From Streptomyces sp. AV19 (lineage in GTDB: Bacteria > Actinomycetota > Actinomycetes > Streptomycetales > Streptomycetaceae), in the NCBI RefSeq assembly GCF_015999245.1, contig NZ_JAEAMR010000010.1, forward strand, positions 697,913 to 761,912: a stretch of 64,000 bases of DNA. Direction: 5' to 3'. The position numbers were made by a program, and so were the translations under genes. Of the stretch, positions 17,736 through 31,626 are shown piece by piece (positions within the stretch are counted from its first letter, which is position 1; each line of letters starts with the position of its first letter). Below the pieces are notes generated by a model. That model was not told the DNA's origin and searched no databases. It was given only the letters and a program-made list of their open reading frames with translations.

Positions 17736-18746
17736 ATGCTGCACCTCTCCGGGGGGAGCCCCCGTACCCGCGGCCACCTCGTCTCGGCCGCCGACCTCAC
17801 CCGTGACGACGCCGTCCTGATCCTCGACACCGCCGAGGAGATGGCCCGGGTCGCGGACCGGCCGATCAAGAAGCTGCCGACCCTGCGCGGCCGTACGGTC
17901 GTCAACCTCTTCTTCGAGGACTCGACGCGGACCCGCATCTCCTTCGAGGCGGCCGCCAAGCGGCTGTCCGCCGACGTCATCAACTTCTCCGCGAAGGGCT
18001 CCTCGGTCTCCAAGGGCGAGTCCCTCAAGGACACCGCCCTGACCCTGGAGGCGATGGGCGCGGACGCCGTCGTCATCCGCCACCACGACTCGGGCGCGCC
18101 GCACCGGCTGGCCACCTCCGGCTGGATCAACGGCTCGGTGGTCAACGCTGGCGACGGCACCCACGAGCACCCCACCCAGGCCCTGCTGGACGCCTTCACC
18201 CTGCGCCGCCGCCTGGTCGGCCCCGACGCGGGCCTCGGCCGGGACCTGGCCGGGCGGCGGGTCACCGTCGTCGGCGACATCCTGCACAGCCGGGTCGCCC
18301 GCTCCAACGTCCACCTGCTGACCGCCCTGGGCGCCGAGGTCACCCTGGTCGCCCCGCCGACCCTGGTGCCCTTCGGCGTCGAGTACTGGCCCTGCGAGGT
18401 CTCCTACGACCTCGACGCCGTGCTGCCCAAGTCCGACGCGGTGATGATGCTGCGCGTCCAGCGCGAGCGCATGAACGCGGCCTTCTTCCCCACCGAGCGC
18501 GAGTACGCCCGCCGTTACGGCCTCGACGGGGAGCGCATGGCGCGGATGCCCGAGCACGCCATCGTCATGCACCCCGGCCCGATGAACCGCGGCATGGAGA
18601 TCACCGCCGAGGTCGCCGACTCCGGCCGCTGCACGGCCGTCGAGCAGGTCACCAACGGCGTCTCCATCCGCATGGCCGTCCTCTACCTGCTGCTCGGCGG
18701 CTCCGAATCCGCCGTGACCAACTACCGCACCGAGGAGAGCAAGTAA
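17736..18746 (+). CDS. pyrB: Aspartate carbamoyltransferase catalytic chain
   Basis: 336 residues. It joins carbamoyl phosphate and aspartate. FFEDSTRTRISFEAAAKRL (about 52-70) is the carbamoyl-phosphate signature, HPTQALLDAFTLRR follows, and the C-terminal half holds the aspartate domain. No pyrI regulatory chain is seen nearby. The stop overlaps the pyrC start (TAATG). Confidence 0.96.
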   Translation: MLHLSGGSPRTRGHLVSAADLTRDDAVLILDTAEEMARVADRPIKKLPTLRGRTVVNLFFEDSTRTRISFEAAAKRLSADVINFSAKGSSVSKGESLKDTALTLEAMGADAVVIRHHDSGAPHRLATSGWINGSVVNAGDGTHEHPTQALLDAFTLRRRLVGPDAGLGRDLAGRRVTVVGDILHSRVARSNVHLLTALGAEVTLVAPPTLVPFGVEYWPCEVSYDLDAVLPKSDAVMMLRVQRERMNAAFFPTEREYARRYGLDGERMARMPEHAIVMHPGPMNRGMEITAEVADSGRCTAVEQVTNGVSIRMAVLYLLLGGSESAVTNYRTEESK

Positions 18747-20029
18747 TGAAGACCCTGATCCGTGGTGCGAAGATCCTCGGCGGCGAGCCGCAGGACGTCC
18801 TCGTCGACGGCGAGACCATCACCGAGGTCGGCACGGGCCTGAGCGCCGAGGGCGCCCAGGTGATCGAGGCCGGCGGCAAGGTCCTCCTGCCGGGCCTGGT
18901 GGACCTCCACACCCACCTGCGCGAGCCCGGCCGCGAGGACTCCGAGACCGTCCTCACCGGCACCCGCGCCGCGGCCGTCGGCGGCTACACCGCCGTCCAC
19001 GCCATGGCCAACACCTTCCCCGTCGCCGACACCGCCGGCGTCGTCGAGCAGGTCTGGCGGCTGGGCAAGGAGTCCGGCTACTGCGACGTCCAGCCCATCG
19101 GCGCCGTCACCGTCGGCCTGGAGGGCAAGAAGCTCGCCGAGCTCGGCGCGATGCACGACTCCGCCGCCGGCGTGCGGGTCTTCTCCGACGACGGCAAGTG
19201 CGTGGACGACGCCGTGATCATGCGGCGCGCGCTGGAGTACGTGAAGGCCTTCGACGGCGTCGTCGCCCAGCACGCCCAGGAGCCCCGGCTCACCGAGGGC
19301 GCCCAGATGAACGAGGGCATCGTCTCCGCCGAACTCGGCCTGGGCGGCTGGCCCGCCGTCGCCGAGGAGTCGATCATCGCCCGCGACGTCCTGCTCGCCG
19401 CGCACGTCGGCTCCCGGCTGCACGTCTGCCACCTCTCGACGGCCGGCTCCGTGGAGATCGTGCGCTGGGCCAAGTCCAAGGGCTGGAACGTCACCGCCGA
19501 GGTCACCCCGCACCACCTGCTGCTGACCGACGAAATGGTGCGTTCCTACAACCCCGTCTACAAGGTGAACCCGCCGCTGCGCACCGAGGCCGACGTCATG
19601 GCCCTGCGCGCCGCCCTCGCCGACGGCACCATCGACTGCGTGGCCACCGACCACGCCCCGCACCCGCATGAGGACAAGGACTGCGAGTGGGGCGCCGCCG
19701 CCATGGGCATGGTGGGCCTGGAGACCGCGCTCTCCGTCGTCCAGCACACGATGGTGGACACGGGCCTGCTGGACTGGGCGGGCGTCGCCGACCGGATGTC
19801 CTTCACCCCGGCCCGCATCGGGCGCCTCGCCGGCCACGGCCGTCCCGTCGCCCCCGGTGAGCCCGCCAACCTCACCCTGGTCGATTCCGCATACCGTGGA
19901 CCCGTGGACCCCGCGGGCTTCGCCTCCCGCAGCCGCAACACGCCCTACGAGGGCCGCGAGCTGCCGGGTCGCGTCACCCACACCTTCCTGCGGGGCCGGG
20001 CGACGGTCGTGGACGGGAATCTGACGTGA
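18746..20029 (+). CDS. pyrC: Dihydroorotase
   Basis: 427 residues. A zinc amidohydrolase that closes N-carbamoyl-aspartate to dihydroorotate. LPGLVDLHTHLREPGRE gives the HxH metal pair (about residues 60-62). VCHLSTAGSVEIVRWAK, EVTPHHLLLTDE and ATDHAPHPHEDK give the remaining His and the catalytic Asp. It is the actinobacterial class I form. It overlaps pyrB and the next gene by 1 and 4 nt. Confidence 0.96.
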   Translation: MKTLIRGAKILGGEPQDVLVDGETITEVGTGLSAEGAQVIEAGGKVLLPGLVDLHTHLREPGREDSETVLTGTRAAAVGGYTAVHAMANTFPVADTAGVVEQVWRLGKESGYCDVQPIGAVTVGLEGKKLAELGAMHDSAAGVRVFSDDGKCVDDAVIMRRALEYVKAFDGVVAQHAQEPRLTEGAQMNEGIVSAELGLGGWPAVAEESIIARDVLLAAHVGSRLHVCHLSTAGSVEIVRWAKSKGWNVTAEVTPHHLLLTDEMVRSYNPVYKVNPPLRTEADVMALRAALADGTIDCVATDHAPHPHEDKDCEWGAAAMGMVGLETALSVVQHTMVDTGLLDWAGVADRMSFTPARIGRLAGHGRPVAPGEPANLTLVDSAYRGPVDPAGFASRSRNTPYEGRELPGRVTHTFLRGRATVVDGNLT

Positions 20030-20592
20030 CACCTTTGATCACCACCCTGGCGGACGAGCAGAAGTCGGAGGCGGTCACCGACTGGGCGGCCAGGGCCGGC
20101 TGGGTCGTCGGACTGCTGCTCTTCGTCGCGCTCCTGTACTGGCTGATGCGCGAGGGCTGGAAGTGGCGCGGCACGCTCCAGGGCGACCTGCCCGAGCTGC
20201 CGGCCGTTCCGGACGAGCCGGGGGAGGCCCGCCTGACGATGGCCGGCCGCTACCACGGCTCCACCACCGCCGGCCAGTGGCTCGACCGCATCGTCGCCCG
20301 CGGCCTGGGCACCCGCAGCCGCGTGGAGCTCACCCTGACCGAGCAGGGCCTGGCCGTCGTCCGGCCCGGCGCCGAGGACTTCTTCGTCCCCGCCGCCGGC
20401 CTGCGCGGCGCCCGCCTGGACAAGGGCATCGCCGGCAAGGTCCTCGCCGAGGGCGGCCTGCTGGTCGTCACCTGGCGGCATGGCGACAAGGAGATCGACT
20501 CCGGTTTCCGCGCCGACCACCCGGCCGAGCACGCCGCCTGGGTCGAGGCCCTCACCTCCCTGAACAACAGCACTACGGAAGGCGCACGATGA
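20026..20592 (+). CDS. Membrane protein with PH-like domain inside the pyr operon
   Basis: 188 residues. One transmembrane helix (AGWVVGLLLFVALLYWLMREGW, about 24-45) is followed by a short linker and a soluble domain of about 130 residues. That domain has beta-rich segments such as RVELTLTEQGLAVVRPGAEDFFVPAAGLRGAR and a C-terminal helix (HPAEHAAWVEAL), as in the PH-like proteins that lie between pyrC and carA in Streptomyces and mycobacteria. Overlapping GTGA and ATGA junctions on both sides show tight co-translation with pyrC and carA. Its role is unknown; the fixed position suggests a membrane link to pyrimidine synthesis. Confidence 0.8.
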   Translation: MTPLITTLADEQKSEAVTDWAARAGWVVGLLLFVALLYWLMREGWKWRGTLQGDLPELPAVPDEPGEARLTMAGRYHGSTTAGQWLDRIVARGLGTRSRVELTLTEQGLAVVRPGAEDFFVPAAGLRGARLDKGIAGKVLAEGGLLVVTWRHGDKEIDSGFRADHPAEHAAWVEALTSLNNSTTEGAR

Positions 20593-21720
20593 CGACCTCC
20601 ACCCCGGGGAGCAGGATCCCCGCCGTACTCGTCCTGGAGGACGGCCGCACCTTCCGCGGCCGCGCCTACGGGGCCGTGGGGGCGACCTTCGGCGAGGCGG
20701 TGTTCTCCACCGGCATGACCGGCTACCAGGAGACCCTGACCGACCCGTCGTACCACCGCCAGGTGGTCGTCATGACCGCCCCGCACGTCGGCAACACCGG
20801 CGTCAACGACGAGGACCCGGAGTCCGCGCGGATCTGGGTCTCCGGCTACGTCGTCCGCGACCCCGCCCGCGTCCCGTCCAACTGGCGCTCGCGCCGCTCC
20901 CTCGACGAGGAGCTGCGCAAGCAGGGCGTCGTCGGCATCAGCGGGGTGGACACCCGGGCGCTCACCCGCCACTTGCGCGAGCGCGGCGCCATGCGCGTCG
21001 GCATCTTCTCCGGCAACGCGCTGCCCGACGAGGGCACCATGCTCGCCGAGGTCCGCCAGGCCCCGGAGATGGCCGGCGCCGACCTCTCCGCCGAGGTGGC
21101 CACCAAGGAGACGTACGTCGTCCCGGCCATCGGTGAGAAGAAGTTCACCGTCGCCGCGATCGATCTGGGCATCAAGGGCATGACCCCGCACCGGATGGCC
21201 GAGCGCGGCATAGAGGTCCACGTGCTGCCAGCGACGGCCACCGCCGAGGACGTCTACGCGGTCGCCCCCGACGGCGTGTTCTTCTCCAACGGCCCCGGCG
21301 ACCCGGCGACCGCCGACCACCCGGTCGCGGTGATGCGCGAGGTGCTGGACCGCGGGACCCCGCTGTTCGGCATCTGCTTCGGCAACCAGATCCTCGGCCG
21401 CGCGCTGGGCTTCGGCACCTACAAGCTGAAGTACGGCCACCGGGGCATCAACCAGCCGGTGCAGGACCGCACCACCGGCAAGGTCGAGATCACCGCGCAC
21501 AACCACGGCTTCGCCGTCGACGCCCCGCTCGACGGACCGGCCGAGACCCCCTACGGCCGCGTCGAGGTCTCCCACGTCTGTCTGAACGACGACGTGGTCG
21601 AGGGCCTCCGGCTGCTCGACCGGCCCGCCTTCAGCGTCCAGTACCACCCCGAAGCCGCAGCGGGACCGCACGACGCGGCCTACCTGTTCGATCGCTTCGT
21701 CTCCCTGATGGAGGGCCAGC

Positions 21721-21728
<8 letters not shown>
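20589..21728 (+). CDS. carA: Carbamoyl-phosphate synthase small subunit
   Basis: 379 residues. The glutaminase subunit that feeds ammonia to CarB for pyrimidine and arginine synthesis. The class I amidotransferase domain has GICFGNQILGRALG with the nucleophilic Cys (about 260), and SVQYHPEAAAGP with the His and Glu. The ATG overlaps the PH-like gene stop, and its own stop overlaps carB by 8 nt. Confidence 0.97.
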
Positions 21729-25032
<3,304 letters not shown>

Positions 25033-25047
25033 CGGCACGAAGGACGA

Positions 25048-25077
25048 GGAGGGGGACACCGGGAGGTGTCCCCCTCT
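25048..25077 (+). terminator. Hairpin after carB
   Basis: An 11-bp stem (AGGGGGACACC at 25050-25060 with its complement at 25065-25075) surrounds a GGGA loop and extends by two more pairs. It lies 18 bp after carB and 23 bp before pyrD, so it may attenuate rather than fully stop transcription into pyrD. Confidence 0.75.
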
Positions 25078-25099
25078 CCATGACCCCCGAAGGCTGGAC

Positions 25100-26215
<1,116 letters not shown>

Positions 26216-26324
26216 CCCGGCCGGCCACGGGTGTGGGCAGTCGTTCCGCAGGGCGGAACGGGTGGGCACCCCCGACCACCGGCCCGCACCTGATCACCGC
26301 GCCCCAGACCACCGGAGGAACCCT

Positions 26325-27185
26325 GTGACCCACCCCGCCGAACCCTTCGGCGCCCGCCTGCGCCGCGCCATGGACGAGCGCGGACCGCTGTGCGTCGGCA
26401 TCGACCCGCACGCCGCGCTGCTCGAAGCCTGGGGCCTCGGCGACGACATCGCCGGCCTGGAGCGCTTCGCGCACACCGTCGTGGAGGCGCTCGCCGACCG
26501 CGTGGCCGTCCTCAAGCCGCAGTCCGCCTTCTTCGAGCGGTTCGGCTCGCGCGGCGTCGCCGTCCTGGAGCGGACCGTGGCCGAGGCCCGCGCCGCCGGG
26601 GCCCTGGTGCTCATGGACGCCAAGCGCGGCGACATCGGCTCCACCATGGCCGCCTACGCCGCCACCTACCTCGACCCGGCCTCCCCGCTGTTCTCCGACG
26701 CCGTGACCGTCAGCCCGTACCTCGGCTACGGCTCGCTGCGCCCCGCGCTGGACCTGGCCCGCGAGAGCGGCACCGGCGTCTTCGTGCTCGCCCTGACCTC
26801 CAACCCGGAGGGCGCCGAGGTGCAGCACGCCGTGCGCGCCGACGGCGCGAGCGTCGCGGCGACGATGCTCGGCCACCTGCGCGCGGAGAACGCGGGGGCC
26901 GCGCCGATGGGCTCGTACGGCGCGGTCGTCGGGGCCACGCTGTCCGGCAGCCTCGCGGCGGCTCGGGCCGGTCTGGCCATCAACGGCCCGCTGCTCGCCC
27001 CCGGGATCGGCGCCCAGGGCGCCACCGCGGCCGATCTGCCGAAGGTCTTCGGCCCGGCCGTCCGCGACGTCGTCCCCAACGTCAGCCGCGGCGTGCTGCG
27101 GCACGGGCCCGACGCGGCGGCCCTGCGGGCGAGCGCGGAGCGGTTCGCCGACGAGGTCCGTGAGGCCGTGGCGGGGGCCGCCTGA
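26325..27185 (+). CDS. pyrF: Orotidine 5'-phosphate decarboxylase
   Basis: 286 residues. It completes UMP synthesis. It is the type 2 (mycobacterial-like) form with LMDAKRGDIGSTMAAYA as active-site Asp-Lys-Asp (about 98-114), preceded by LCVGIDPHAALLEAWG. GTG at 26325 is chosen because GGAGGAA lies 8 nt upstream; an in-frame extension to 26262 gives a non-conserved His/Pro-rich lead. It is the last gene of the pyr set before a terminator. Confidence 0.95.
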   Translation: MTHPAEPFGARLRRAMDERGPLCVGIDPHAALLEAWGLGDDIAGLERFAHTVVEALADRVAVLKPQSAFFERFGSRGVAVLERTVAEARAAGALVLMDAKRGDIGSTMAAYAATYLDPASPLFSDAVTVSPYLGYGSLRPALDLARESGTGVFVLALTSNPEGAEVQHAVRADGASVAATMLGHLRAENAGAAPMGSYGAVVGATLSGSLAAARAGLAINGPLLAPGIGAQGATAADLPKVFGPAVRDVVPNVSRGVLRHGPDAAALRASAERFADEVREAVAGAA

Positions 27186-27232
27186 GGACCTCCGAGGAGG
27201 GTCCTGCCGGGAAATTGATGGCCGGTATGTCT

Positions 27233-27272
27233 GGAAAAGTCCTGGTCGGGCAAGGCTGACCAGGACTTTTCC
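27233..27272 (+). terminator. Hairpin after pyrF
   Basis: Perfect 15-bp arms (GGAAAAGTCCTGGTC at 27233-27247 and its complement at 27258-27272) with a 10-nt loop, 48 bp after pyrF. It closes the pyr gene set. Confidence 0.9.
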
Positions 27273-27419
27273 GCTGTTCTCGCTGACTGGAGCGGGATCG
27301 GCCGCTAGTCTCCGACAAGAGCGAACGTGCAAGCGCGTTGCTCGTTGCTCCCCAGGTGTGGGCCGACTAGGTTCTCACCGGTCCTTATCCGACAGTTCGA
27401 CATCCGAGGTGACGTAGGC

Positions 27420-27743
27420 GTGGCTCTTCCGCCCCTTACCCCTGAACAGCGCGCAGCCGCGCTCGAAAAGGCCGCCGCGGCTCGCCGGGAGCGCGCCGAG
27501 GTCAAGAATCGGCTCAAGCACTCCGGCGCCTCGCTGCACGAGGTCATCAAGCAAGGCCAGGAGAACGACGTCATCGGCAAGATGAAGGTCAGCGCCCTCC
27601 TGGAGAGCCTCCCCGGTGTGGGCAAGGTCCGCGCCAAGCAGATCATGGAGCGGCTCGGAATCTCCGAGAGCCGCCGTGTGCGCGGTCTCGGCACCAACCA
27701 GATCGCCTCCCTGGAGCGGGAGTTCGGCAGCAGCGCGGCCTGA
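27420..27743 (+). CDS. mihF: Actinobacterial integration host factor (mIHF/sIHF)
   Basis: 107 residues. A nucleoid-associated protein that binds DNA through helix-two-turns-helix motifs and affects supercoiling, phage integration and development in Streptomyces. The conserved core is LPPLTPEQRAAALEKAAAARRERAE, GKMKVSALLESLPGVGKVRAKQIME and RVRGLGTNQIASLEREF. GTG at 27420 gives the canonical MALPPLTPEQR N-terminus; an upstream in-frame start is not conserved. It precedes gmk by 37 bp, the usual arrangement. Confidence 0.96.
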   Translation: MALPPLTPEQRAAALEKAAAARRERAEVKNRLKHSGASLHEVIKQGQENDVIGKMKVSALLESLPGVGKVRAKQIMERLGISESRRVRGLGTNQIASLEREFGSSAA

Positions 27744-27780
27744 TTTCCCAGGCACTCCCGGAAACCGGGATAATCGCTCC

Positions 27781-28371
27781 ATGAGTACTGCAGTCTCCCG
27801 GGGGACGTCCCCCGTCCCCCCGGCCAGACGCCCGCGGCTGACCGTGCTCTCCGGCCCCTCCGGGGTCGGCAAGAGCACGGTCGTCGCCCACATGCGCAAG
27901 GCCCACCCCGAGGTATGGCTCTCGGTCTCCTGCACCACCCGCAAGCCGCGCCCCGGCGAGCAGGACGGTGTCCAGTACTTCTTCGTCAACGACGAGGAGT
28001 TCGACAAGCTGGTCGCCAACGGCGAGCTGCTGGAGTGGGCCGAGTTCGCGGGCAACCGCTACGGCACCCCGCGCCGGGCCGTCCTCGACCGCCTGGAGGC
28101 CGGGGAGCCGGTCCTCCTGGAGATCGACCTCCAGGGCGCCCGGCAGGTCCGCGCGTCCATGTCCGACGCGCAGCTGGTCTTCCTCGCCCCGCCCGGCTGG
28201 GACGAGCTGGTCCGCCGGCTGACCGGCCGGGGCACCGAGTCGCCCGAGGTCATCGAGCGGCGGCTGGCGGCGGCCCGCACGGAGCTGGCGGCGGAGTCGG
28301 AGTTCGACACCACGCTGGTCAACACCTCCGTCGAGGACGTGGCCCGTGAGCTGCTAGCCTTGCTGCGCTGA
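27781..28371 (+). CDS. gmk: Guanylate kinase
   Basis: 196 residues. It phosphorylates GMP to GDP. The P-loop SGPSGVGKSTVV (about 22-33) and the GMP-binding region SVSCTTRKPRPGEQDGVQYFFV are clear. The ATG at 27781 follows an unusual weak leader. It lies between mihF and rpoZ, linking purine nucleotide supply to transcription machinery. Confidence 0.96.
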   Translation: MSTAVSRGTSPVPPARRPRLTVLSGPSGVGKSTVVAHMRKAHPEVWLSVSCTTRKPRPGEQDGVQYFFVNDEEFDKLVANGELLEWAEFAGNRYGTPRRAVLDRLEAGEPVLLEIDLQGARQVRASMSDAQLVFLAPPGWDELVRRLTGRGTESPEVIERRLAAARTELAAESEFDTTLVNTSVEDVARELLALLR

Positions 28372-28404
28372 ACATCTTTCTTCACCCCCATCGGAAGGCA
28401 GAGA

Positions 28405-28677
28405 GTGTCCTCTTCCATTACTGCGCCCGAGGGCATCATCAACCCGCCGATTGATGAGCTGCTCGAGGCAACCGACTCGAAGTACAGCCTCGTGATCTAC
28501 GCCGCCAAGCGCGCGCGCCAGATCAACGCGTACTACTCGCAGCTCGGCGAGGGCCTGCTGGAGTACGTCGGCCCGCTGGTGGACACCCACGTCCACGAGA
28601 AGCCGCTCTCCATCGCGCTCCGCGAGATCAACGCGGGTCTGCTGACCTCCGAGGCCATCGAGGCCCCGGCGGCGTAA
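28405..28677 (+). CDS. rpoZ: RNA polymerase omega subunit
   Basis: 90 residues. It helps assemble beta' into RNA polymerase. IINPPIDELLEATDSKYSLVIYAAKRARQINAYYSQL is the omega signature. The GTG at 28405 follows AGGCAGAGA. A strong hairpin lies 15 bp downstream. Confidence 0.96.
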   Translation: MSSSITAPEGIINPPIDELLEATDSKYSLVIYAAKRARQINAYYSQLGEGLLEYVGPLVDTHVHEKPLSIALREINAGLLTSEAIEAPAA

Positions 28678-28691
28678 GCAGCGATCGTCTT

Positions 28692-28730
28692 CACCAAGGG
28701 CCCGGCAGCACGGCTGCCGGGCCCTTGGTG
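28692..28730 (+). terminator. Intrinsic terminator after rpoZ
   Basis: A 17-bp perfect stem (28692-28708 with 28714-28730) has a 5-nt loop, followed by a TGTCAT stretch. Confidence 0.92.
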
Positions 28731-28774
28731 TGTCATAGAGCTTGTAGGGAACGAGAGTGCGGGGAGCAACCGGC

Positions 28775-29977
28775 ATGGACAAGCCGAAGGTCGTCCTGGG
28801 GGTCAGCGGCGGGATCGCCGCCTACAAGGCGTGTGAGCTGCTGCGCAGACTGACGGAGTCCGGGCACGACGTACGCGTGGTGCCCACCGCGTCCGCCCTC
28901 AACTTCGTCGGCGAGGCCACCTGGTCCGCGCTGTCCGGCCACCCCGCGGTCACCCAGGTGTGGGAGTCGGTCCACGAGGTCCCGCACGTGCGGATCGGGC
29001 AGGAGGCCGACCTCGTCGTGGTCGCCCCGGCCACCGCCGACATGCTGGCCAAGGCCGCCCACGGACTGGCCGACGACCTGCTGACCAACACCCTGCTCAC
29101 CGCCCGCTGCCCGGTCGTCTTCGCGCCCGCGATGCACACCGAGATGTGGGAGAACCAGGCCACCCGGGAGAACGTGGCCACGCTGCGCCGACGCGGCGCC
29201 GTGGTGATCGAGCCCGCCGTCGGCCGGCTCACCGGCGTGGACACCGGCAAGGGCCGGCTGCCCGACCCCGGCGAGATCTTCGAGGTCTGCCGCCGGGCGC
29301 TGGCGCGTGGGACGCACGCCGCCGACCTGGCCGGCCGCCACGTCGTCATCAGCGCGGGCGGCACCCGCGAGCCGCTGGACCCGGTGCGCTACCTGGGCAA
29401 CCGCTCCTCGGGGCGGCAGGGGTACGCCCTGGCCCGGACGGCCGTCGCCCGGGGCGCGCGGGTGACGCTCGTCTCGGCCAACACCGAGCTGGCCGACCCG
29501 GCGGGGGCGGACGTGGTGCGCGTCGGCACCGCCGTCCAGCTGCGCGAGGCGGTGCTCAAGGCCGCCGAGGACGCGGACGCCGTGGTGATGGCGGCCGCCG
29601 TCGCCGATTTCCGGCCCGCCCACTACGCCACCGGGAAGATCAAGAAGAAGGACGGCGAGGAGCCGGCGCCCGTGGAGCTCATCCGCAACCCGGACGTCCT
29701 CGCCGAGCTGTCGGCCGAACGGGCGCGTCCCGGCCAGGTCGTCGTGGGTTTCGCCGCGGAGACCGACGACGTGCTGGCCAACGGCCGGGCCAAGCTCGCC
29801 CGCAAGGGCTGCGATCTGCTCGTGGTGAACGAGGTGGGGGAGGAGCGCACCTTCGGCTCGGCCGAGAACGAGGCCGTGGTGCTCGCCGCCGACGGGAGCG
29901 CCACCGAGGTCCCGTACGGCCCGAAGGAGGCCCTCGCCGACGTCGTCTGGGACCTGGTTTCGGAGCGCCTGGGCTGA
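28775..29977 (+). CDS. coaBC: Bifunctional phosphopantothenoylcysteine decarboxylase / synthetase
   Basis: 400 residues. It performs two steps of coenzyme A synthesis. The CoaC flavoprotein half begins KVVLGVSGGIAAYKACELLR and holds FAPAMHTEMWENQAT. The CoaB half begins near residue 185 with VISAGGTREPLDPVRYLGNRSSGRQG and ends with KIKKKDGEEP and a VNEVGEERTFGS loop. I chose ATG 28775 because GGGGAG lies 8 nt upstream and MDKPKVV is the common start. GTG 28757 would add six residues. Confidence 0.94.
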   Translation: MDKPKVVLGVSGGIAAYKACELLRRLTESGHDVRVVPTASALNFVGEATWSALSGHPAVTQVWESVHEVPHVRIGQEADLVVVAPATADMLAKAAHGLADDLLTNTLLTARCPVVFAPAMHTEMWENQATRENVATLRRRGAVVIEPAVGRLTGVDTGKGRLPDPGEIFEVCRRALARGTHAADLAGRHVVISAGGTREPLDPVRYLGNRSSGRQGYALARTAVARGARVTLVSANTELADPAGADVVRVGTAVQLREAVLKAAEDADAVVMAAAVADFRPAHYATGKIKKKDGEEPAPVELIRNPDVLAELSAERARPGQVVVGFAAETDDVLANGRAKLARKGCDLLVVNEVGEERTFGSAENEAVVLAADGSATEVPYGPKEALADVVWDLVSERLG

Positions 29978-30162
29978 TGTGATCGCAAGTATTCCTGGGG
30001 CGGCAGTGGCAAGTGTCACAGGCTGTGGCGTCAGTGATCCGTGACGGGAGGTTCGCCTCGGCCCGAGGGCGGATAAACTGACACCGGTTCCGCGTCGAGC
30101 GCAGCTCTCGGCCCGGGCCGTCAAATGATCAGCCAGCAGCCGCTGCAACCCCAGGGAGCGAT

Positions 30163-31371
30163 GTGTCCCGCCGCCTGTTCACCTCGGAGTCCGTCACCGA
30201 GGGTCACCCTGACAAGATCGCTGACCAGATCAGCGACACCATTCTCGACGCCCTCCTGAGGGAGGACCCGACGTCCCGCGTCGCCGTCGAGACCCTGATC
30301 ACCACCGGCTTGGTGCACGTCGCCGGTGAGGTCACGACCAAGGCCTACGCGCCGATCGCGCAGCTGGTGCGCGACAAGATCCTCGAGATCGGTTACGACT
30401 CGTCGAAGAAGGGCTTCGACGGCGCCTCCTGCGGCGTCTCGGTGTCCATCGGCGCGCAGTCCCCGGACATCGCGCAGGGTGTCGACTCCGCCTACGAGAC
30501 CCGCGTCGAGGGCGACGAGGACGAGCTCGACAAGCAGGGCGCCGGCGACCAGGGCCTGATGTTCGGCTTCGCCTGCGACGAGACGCCCGAGCTCATGCCG
30601 CTGCCCATCAGCCTGGCGCACCGGCTTTCCCGCCGTCTGACCGAGGTTCGCAAGAACGGGACCATCCCGTACCTGCGCCCCGACGGCAAGACCCAGGTCA
30701 CCATCGAGTACGACGGCAACAAGGCCGTCCGCCTCGACACCGTGGTCGTCTCCTCGCAGCACGCGTCCGACATCGACCTGGACTCGCTGCTCGCGCCCGA
30801 CATCCGCGAGTTCGTCGTCGAGCACGTGCTCAAGGAGCTCGTCGAGGACGGCACCAAGCTGGACACCGACGGCTACCGCCTGCTGGTGAACCCGACCGGC
30901 CGCTTCGAGATCGGCGGCCCGATGGGCGACGCCGGCCTCACCGGCCGCAAGATCATCATCGACACCTACGGCGGCATGTCCCGCCACGGCGGCGGCGCCT
31001 TCTCCGGCAAGGACCCGTCCAAGGTCGACCGCTCGGCCGCCTACGCGATGCGCTGGGTCGCGAAGAACGTCGTCGCGGCGGGGCTGGCTGCCCGCTGCGA
31101 GGTGCAGGTCGCGTACGCGATCGGCAAGGCGGAGCCGGTGGGTCTGTTCGTCGAGACCTTCGGCACGAACACGGTCGAGACCGAGAAGATCGAGTCCGCC
31201 GTCGCCGAGGTCTTCGACCTCCGCCCGGCCGCGATCATCCGCGACCTGGACCTGCTGCGTCCGATCTACGCGCAGACCGCCGCGTACGGCCACTTCGGCC
31301 GTGAGCTGCCCGACTTCACGTGGGAGCGCACGGACCGCGTGGACGCGCTGCGCAAGGCTGCGGGGCTGTAG
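30163..31371 (+). CDS. metK: S-adenosylmethionine synthetase
   Basis: 402 residues. It makes SAM from methionine and ATP. SRRLFTSESVTEGHPDKIADQISDTILDALL opens the protein, GAGDQGLMFGFACDET and GGGAFSGKDPSKVDRSAAY are the metal and phosphate signatures. The GTG at 30163 follows GGGAG. The 185-bp leader shows no SAM riboswitch consensus that I can recognise. Confidence 0.97.
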   Translation: MSRRLFTSESVTEGHPDKIADQISDTILDALLREDPTSRVAVETLITTGLVHVAGEVTTKAYAPIAQLVRDKILEIGYDSSKKGFDGASCGVSVSIGAQSPDIAQGVDSAYETRVEGDEDELDKQGAGDQGLMFGFACDETPELMPLPISLAHRLSRRLTEVRKNGTIPYLRPDGKTQVTIEYDGNKAVRLDTVVVSSQHASDIDLDSLLAPDIREFVVEHVLKELVEDGTKLDTDGYRLLVNPTGRFEIGGPMGDAGLTGRKIIIDTYGGMSRHGGGAFSGKDPSKVDRSAAYAMRWVAKNVVAAGLAARCEVQVAYAIGKAEPVGLFVETFGTNTVETEKIESAVAEVFDLRPAAIIRDLDLLRPIYAQTAAYGHFGRELPDFTWERTDRVDALRKAAGL

Positions 31372-31385
31372 TTTCTTGGGGTTGT

Positions 31386-31422
31386 GAACGGCCCGGGGTG
31401 CGTTTGGCGCCCCGGGCCGTTC
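31386..31422 (+). terminator. Hairpin after metK
   Basis: 16-bp arms (GAACGGCCCGGGGTGC at 31386-31401 with 31407-31422, one mismatch) around a GTTTG loop, then GCGTTGTT. It lies 14 bp after metK. Confidence 0.88.
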
Positions 31423-31434
31423 GCGTTGTTGGAG

Positions 31435-31569
31435 TGCCCCGGCCCCGCCCTTTCGCCGTTTCCCGGGGAGACCCCGGACCCCGTCCGGCGCTTGAGGACC
31501 AACGCGGCGCAGCCGCGTCGCCCCCGCGCGGAGCGCGGTGAGAAACGGTGAAAGGGCGGGGCAGGGGCA
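31435..31569. repeat. Dispersed intergenic palindrome, copy B
   Basis: The left arm at 31435-31462 (contains GCCCTTTCGCCGTTTC) pairs with the right arm at 31542-31569 (contains GAAACGGTGAAAGGGC). The core holds CCGGGGAGACCCCGG, GTCCGGCGCTTGAGGA and CGCGGCGCAGCCGCG modules. The GTCCGGCG...TTGAGGA module is the complement of one beside the hairpin at 1373-1403. It lies between metK and priA. Confidence 0.75.
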
Positions 31570-31626
31570 AACCCCCTTCCGGGCACCCGGCCGCCACTGT
31601 CAGCGCCCTCTGCTAAGACTGGAGCC

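Noticed and set aside
29978..30162. SAM riboswitch upstream of metK
   Set aside because: I looked for SAM-I, SAM-II and SAM-IV core elements and saw none. The leader has no long conserved stem.
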